Position numbers and translations under genes: made by a program
Shown here: positions 31,054 to 34,458 of the stretch, one piece after another
Layout of the letters: each line of letters starts with the position of its first letter
Position numbering within the stretch: the first letter of the stretch is position 1
Origin: Gemmatimonadota bacterium
GTDB lineage: Bacteria; Gemmatimonadota; Gemmatimonadetes; Longimicrobiales; Gaopeijiaceae
Length of the DNA stretch: 34,458 bases
Assembly (NCBI GenBank): GCA_007124095.1
Contig: SLFU01000026.1
Coordinates: 1 to 34,458 of the forward strand
Direction: 5' to 3'
Notes under the pieces: model-generated
Told to the model about the DNA's origin: nothing
Seen by the model: only the letters and a program-made list of their open reading frames with translations
The model's database searches: none

Positions 31054-33168
31054 TCACCGCAACTGCTCGAGAAGTAGGAAGTCGATTTCCCGCTCCTCCT
31101 TGTTGGCCCGGACCACCCTCACCTTCACCGGGTCCCCCAGCCGAAACCGACGTCGATTGCGTTCCCCCACCAGAGAGTAGCTTTCGGGAAGGAAGGCGTA
31201 GTAGTCGTCTCCCAGAGTGCGGACATGCACCAGCCCTTCCACGAAGAACCGGTCCAGGAGCACGAAGAATCCGAAGGCGGTCACCCCGGAGATCGTGCCG
31301 CTGAAGTCCTCCCCGAGATGCTGGGTGATGAACTCGATCTTCTTCATTGCGACGGAGTCCCACTCTGCTTGCTGGGCGAGCCGTTCCCGTTCACTCGACC
31401 GGGTGCAGACTTCCTCCAGCCCTTCTCCGGTCCATCGGTCGGGAACGGACTCTCCGTCCACGAGGACCCGAGAAACCACGCGATGCAGCTGAAGATCGGG
31501 GTAGCGTCGAATCGGCGAGGTGAAGTGGGTATAGGCCCGTGACGCCAGCCCGAAGTGGCCGACATTCTTTGGGTCATAGCGAGCCCGGGTCATCGACTTG
31601 AGGATGACCCTGGAAACCAGGGAGGCCTCCGGACGATCCTCGGTTCGATCCAGGATCGCCTGCAAACCCTTGGGATGGACCTTGCCCCGGGGCAACGTGT
31701 GGCCGATCGAAGCCAGGAACTTCCGAAGCTCTTCCGTCCGGTCCTCAGAGGGAGGTTCGTGGATACGGTAGGGGATCGGCAGGCGGCTCTTCTCACACTC
31801 CCGGGCTACCACCTCGTTGGCGAGAATCATGAAATCTTCGATCAGCCGGTGGGAATCCAGTTGAGTCCTCTTCCGGATGTCCACGGGGACGCCCTCCTCG
31901 TCGAGCACCACTCTCGCCTCCGGCAGGTCGAATTCGAGAGATCCTCGCTCCCGCCTCTTTTTTCGCAGCTCGCCGGCAAGCCGATTGAGGGCGCGCAAGG
32001 CCTCGTCGGTTTCCGGGTCCACGCCCGGTCCTCCGGTCAGCACGTCCTGGACCGTTTCGTAGTCGAGCGCGTGGCGGCACCGGATCCAGCTTCGCTCGAA
32101 GCGGTGATCGCGGAGTCGCCCATCGTCATCGAGGGTAAGGAAGAGGGAAAGGGCGAATCGATCCTCGCCCTCCTTCAGGGAACAGAGATCCGACGAGAGC
32201 CGGTGCGGGAGCATTGGCACGACCTGGTCCACGAGGTATACGGAGGTGCCCCGCTGCAAGGCCTCGAGGTCCAGCGCTGAGCCTTCTTCCACGAAATGGC
32301 AGACGTCCGCGATGTGGATCCCGACCTCCCAGAGACCATCCCCGACTTGGATGACTGAGAGTGCATCGTCGTGATCCTTTGCATCCGCTGGATCGATGGC
32401 CAGAACATGGAGGTCCCGGCGGTCCTCCCGCTGTCCTGGCTCGTCAATGCGTTCTGCCGCCTCCACGGCCGCTCGCTCGACCTCTTCGGGAAAATGGTCC
32501 GGAAGACCGTGGCCGTGGAGAATGGCAAGCACGTCCACACCCGGGTGCTCGATCGGACCGAGGATCCGTTCCACCGCGCCGCTTGCATTGAGGCGGCGAT
32601 CCCCATACTGGGAGATGCGGACCACGACGACCTCCCCGTCCTCCGCCTCTCCCTCCATCCCTTCCGGAATCAGAACGTCACGAAAGACGCGGTTGTCCAG
32701 GGGCTTTACGAATCCAAAGCTCTCGTTCTTGTGATAGACCCCCACCACGGTCGGCCTCCCCCGCTCGAGGACTTTGACCACGGTTCCAACGGGAGCCCTA
32801 CCCCTGGGCCGGCTTTCGATCCGGGCCGCGACCTGGTCGCCGTCCATGGCCGATCCGTGGCCCGAGGCCGGCACGAAGACCTCTTGTGTCCGATCGCGAT
32901 CTGATCGGACGAAGGCGTCCCCCTTCTTGGTGACGCGAAGCCGCCCGACGACGAGGTTGATCTTCTCCGGAACCGCGTAACGGTTTCCCTTCACACGGTA
33001 GAGACCGCCCTTCTTTTCAAGCTCGCGGAGGAGATCCTTGAAATCCCGATAGTCTTGCTTGGGAAGATCCAACTCCCGGGCGATCTCCTTTGGCTTGAGA
33101 GGGCCCCGGGACGATTGTTCGAGGACGCTACGGATCCGGTGTAGCTCGGGAAGATCGGAAGGGCTCAC
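31054..33168 (-). CDS. rnr: Ribonuclease R (RNB-family 3'-5' exoribonuclease)
   Basis: RNase R degrades structured RNA from the 3' end. The 704-residue protein has an N-terminal winged-helix-like region (about 5-60) and cold-shock domains (about 65-210). The RNB catalytic domain contains IDPADAKDHDDALSV with its metal-binding aspartates. A C-terminal S1 domain (SGTISGVTAFGFFVLLDRFFVEGLVHV) follows, and a lysine-rich tail like that of E. coli RNase R is absent. The GTG at 33168 gives the natural N-terminus. An ATG at 33291 would add 41 low-complexity residues and overlap era by 29 bases. The ribosome site GGAG is about 11 bases away, so the start is moderately sure. Confidence 0.94.
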   Translation of the reverse strand: MSPSDLPELHRIRSVLEQSSRGPLKPKEIARELDLPKQDYRDFKDLLRELEKKGGLYRVKGNRYAVPEKINLVVGRLRVTKKGDAFVRSDRDRTQEVFVPASGHGSAMDGDQVAARIESRPRGRAPVGTVVKVLERGRPTVVGVYHKNESFGFVKPLDNRVFRDVLIPEGMEGEAEDGEVVVVRISQYGDRRLNASGAVERILGPIEHPGVDVLAILHGHGLPDHFPEEVERAAVEAAERIDEPGQREDRRDLHVLAIDPADAKDHDDALSVIQVGDGLWEVGIHIADVCHFVEEGSALDLEALQRGTSVYLVDQVVPMLPHRLSSDLCSLKEGEDRFALSLFLTLDDDGRLRDHRFERSWIRCRHALDYETVQDVLTGGPGVDPETDEALRALNRLAGELRKKRRERGSLEFDLPEARVVLDEEGVPVDIRKRTQLDSHRLIEDFMILANEVVARECEKSRLPIPYRIHEPPSEDRTEELRKFLASIGHTLPRGKVHPKGLQAILDRTEDRPEASLVSRVILKSMTRARYDPKNVGHFGLASRAYTHFTSPIRRYPDLQLHRVVSRVLVDGESVPDRWTGEGLEEVCTRSSERERLAQQAEWDSVAMKKIEFITQHLGEDFSGTISGVTAFGFFVLLDRFFVEGLVHVRTLGDDYYAFLPESYSLVGERNRRRFRLGDPVKVRVVRANKEEREIDFLLLEQLR

Positions 33169-33201
33169 GGTCGGGAAGTCTCCAGGACGGGTGTTGGGGT
33201 G

Positions 33202-33221
33202 CCGTACACTGGGGTGTACGG
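33202..33221. repeat. Eight-base perfect hairpin in the era-rnr gap
   Basis: CCGTACAC at 33202-33209 and its complement at 33214-33221 enclose a four-base loop. It lies in the 94 bases between era and the preferred rnr start. No T-run follows on the minus strand, so it is not a terminator. If rnr used the upstream ATG, this would be within its coding sequence. Confidence 0.45.
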
Positions 33222-33262
33222 GAGAAGGACGTTGAGCCGGCTCTCGAAGTGAGTGGACCGGG

Positions 33263-34225
33263 TCATGTGGACGCGGGGCCGCCGTCGTCATCAGGCAGAT
33301 TGAATCCCAGGGCGCGCAGGTGCTGCCTCTTCCGGCGCCACCCGGGAAGAATCTTTACCCAGAGGTCGAGATACACCGGCGTCCCGAGAAACGCTTCGAT
33401 CCGCTCGCGGGCTCGGGTGCCGAGTTCTCGAATTGCTCCTCCCCCTTCGCCTACCAGGATTCCCTTCTGGGACTTCCTCTCCACGTAGACGATCACATGT
33501 ATGTAGGTTCGCCGCCCCCCTTCCCGGAACTCCTCTACGGCGCAGAACGAGGAATACGGGATCTCTTCTCGGAACTGCTCGAAGATCACCCCCCGGACGA
33601 TTTCTGCCACGAAGAACCGCACCGAATCGGTGGCTATCTCGTCTTCGGGGTAGAGAAAAGGCCCCGGCGGCAGCTCGGCTTCAACGGCCTCGAGCAGCCG
33701 ATCCACCCCCAGCCCGGACGTAGCTGACACCAGATGGATCCCGCGATTGACCGCCCCTTGCTCTTCGAGCCAGACTCTCTCGGCCTCGACCGTCTCCGCC
33801 TTACCCCGATCCACCTTGTTGACCACCCCGACCCGGGGGATGATTCGGTCCCCGGCGACCTCCAGAAGCCTGGTTCGCTGGGAGGAATTGAGCGGACGGG
33901 TCGGATCGACGATCAAAAGTAATACATCCGCCTCTCCCGCTGCCTCTTCCGCGCTCTTCAAGAAGGAGCGATGGAGGAGATCCCGGGGTTCCAGAACGCC
34001 GGGGGTGTCCAGGAAGATGGATTGGTGACGATCCGTGGTTCGAATTCCCGTGATCCGCCGCCACGTGGTTTGTGCCCTGGATGTCACGATGCTCAGAGAC
34101 TCACCGACCATACGGTTGAGGAGGGTGGACTTTCCGGCATTGGGCGCGCCAAGCAGGGTGATGTAACCGCAATAGGTCTTGGGAGCGCCCCGAGCGGGGG
34201 CCTTGGACCCTGGTTTCGAATTCAT
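33263..34225 (-). CDS. era: GTPase Era
   Basis: Era binds the 3' end of 16S rRNA and assists small-subunit maturation. The 320-residue protein has all G motifs: GAPNAGKST at 26-34, the switch region ending TTWRRITG, DTPG at 73-76, NKVD at 136-139 and SATSG near 168. A C-terminal KH domain follows with KSQKGILVGEGGGAIRELG. A short Lys/Pro/Ala N-terminal extension of about 17 residues precedes the G domain. It is the first protein gene after the rRNA operon, and rnr (also in RNA maturation) follows. No strong ribosome site or promoter is evident. Confidence 0.96.
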   Translation of the reverse strand: MNSKPGSKAPARGAPKTYCGYITLLGAPNAGKSTLLNRMVGESLSIVTSRAQTTWRRITGIRTTDRHQSIFLDTPGVLEPRDLLHRSFLKSAEEAAGEADVLLLIVDPTRPLNSSQRTRLLEVAGDRIIPRVGVVNKVDRGKAETVEAERVWLEEQGAVNRGIHLVSATSGLGVDRLLEAVEAELPPGPFLYPEDEIATDSVRFFVAEIVRGVIFEQFREEIPYSSFCAVEEFREGGRRTYIHVIVYVERKSQKGILVGEGGGAIRELGTRARERIEAFLGTPVYLDLWVKILPGWRRKRQHLRALGFNLPDDDGGPAST

Positions 34226-34285
34226 GCTGTGCGAGAAGATTGAAGATTGGGCGGTCGCCTCGAGATGGGCGCCCTACGCTGGTAG

Positions 34286-34328
34286 GTTGGAGTTCGTCGG
34301 CTGGAGCTCGTCGGTCGAACGATCGTCG
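34286..34328. repeat. Tandem imperfect 14-bp repeat in the rrn-era gap
   Basis: Two adjacent copies, GTTGGAGTTCGTCG and GCTGGAGCTCGTCG, differ at two of 14 positions and are followed by a more diverged third unit ending ATCGTCG. They lie between the rRNA terminator and era. No promoter was recognised in this gap, which is otherwise unremarkable. Confidence 0.5.
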
Positions 34329-34337
34329 GTGGGAATG

Positions 34338-34380
34338 GGAAAAAGAGAGACCCCTCGGGCCGAGGGAGGCACGAGGGGTC
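34338..34380 (-). terminator. Rho-independent terminator of the rRNA operon
   Basis: On the minus strand, just after the 5S gene, GACCCCTCG (34372-34380) pairs with CGAGGGGTC (34349-34357). TCTCTTTTT follows directly. Its position 11 bases beyond the 5S 3' end and the strong T-run make it the end of the rRNA transcript. Confidence 0.9.
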
Positions 34381-34390
34381 GGAGAGGGGA

Positions 34391-34458
34391 GCGGGTCGGC
34401 GGCGACGTACTCTCCCACCGGGCTGCCCCGGCAGTACCATCCGCGCTGCGGGGCTTAA
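34391..34458 (-). rRNA. rrf: 5S ribosomal RNA, 3' part, cut by the window edge
   Basis: The minus strand at the window end reads AGCGCGGATGGTACTGC, then GGTGGGAGAGTA and CGCCGCCGACCCGC. These are the conserved 3' half of bacterial 5S rRNA (the loop E/helix IV region, then the closing 3' strand of helix I). About 68 of the usual 115 or so bases are present; the 5' part lies outside the window. The 3' end is placed by similarity and may be off by a few bases. It indicates an rRNA operon upstream. Confidence 0.9.

Noticed and set aside
33169-33291. ATG start for rnr at 33291
   Set aside because: It would overlap era and add 41 low-complexity residues before the conserved N-terminus; kept only as a less likely alternative to GTG 33168.
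34226-34337. Promoter for era downstream of the rRNA terminator
   Set aside because: No -35/-10 pair of acceptable quality and spacing was found, only a short tandem repeat.
1-34458. Mobile elements, prophage genes, CRISPR arrays or attachment sites
   Set aside because: No transposase, integrase, terminal repeats, spaced repeats or compositional break was seen; the tRNA-Gly has no integrase or duplicated 3' end nearby.

Overview
The window is a gene-dense, GC-rich chromosomal segment. Every gene I can support lies on the minus strand, so it reads right to left, from the 3' part of a 5S rRNA gene at the right edge to a tRNA-Gly gene at the left edge. It contains no mobile element, CRISPR array or phage gene, and no gene-free stretch exceeds 300 bases. 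The longest gene-poor stretches are about 190 bases upstream of prfB, about 184 bases between rnr and the GGDEF gene, and about 165 bases between the 5S gene and era. The gene set is that of an LPS-bearing diderm: lpxA/B/C/D/K, bamA, ompH/skp and lolC/D. Traits shared with Gram-positives and FCB-type phyla sit beside these: McsA-McsB-ClpC, a BshC bacillithiol enzyme, an LpxC-FabZ fusion and an MJ0042-type zinc-ribbon protein. Taken together this suggests Gemmatimonadota or a close relative. That assignment is inference from gene content, not from a phylogenetic marker comparison.

Right part (about 28-34.5 kb): the end of an rRNA operon with a strong terminator, then era and rnr. Next is a two-gene unit with its own promoter (a REC-GGDEF protein with a variant GGDDF motif, then an MJ0042 zinc-ribbon protein), followed by prfB and lysS. 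prfB keeps the classical RF2 autoregulatory +1 frameshift. Its leader also carries a promoter, a terminator-like hairpin and a possible 35-codon upstream ORF whose UGA overlaps the prfB start.

Middle (about 17-26.5 kb): lolC/E and lolD (lipoprotein release from the inner membrane), mcsA-mcsB-clpC (arginine-phosphorylation-directed proteolysis), bamA and ompH/skp (outer-membrane protein assembly). A perfect 16-bp terminator hairpin with a T-rich tail separates ompH from lpxD.

Left part (about 0-17 kb): a long, tightly overlapped array. It holds lpxD, lpxC-fabZ, lpxA, a Gfo/Idh oxidoreductase resembling GnnA, a 44-residue membrane protein, lpxB, a DUF374 acyltransferase, lpxK, rlmH, a methyltransferase, bshC, murJ, uvrC and gltX. 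It is followed by a separate TPR lipoprotein gene and a tRNA-Gly(CCC) gene with its own sigma70-like promoter. Many neighbours overlap by ATGA or GTGA, which implies translational coupling. The main theme is envelope biogenesis: the first steps of lipid A synthesis, lipid II flipping by MurJ, OMP folding and insertion, and lipoprotein sorting. Translation and repair genes are interleaved.

Most of this is core housekeeping. The points worth following are the GnnA-like enzyme without a visible GnnB, the small membrane ORF, the altered pArg-pocket motif in McsB, the prfB leader, the ompH-lpxD terminator and the GGDEF/zinc-ribbon pair.
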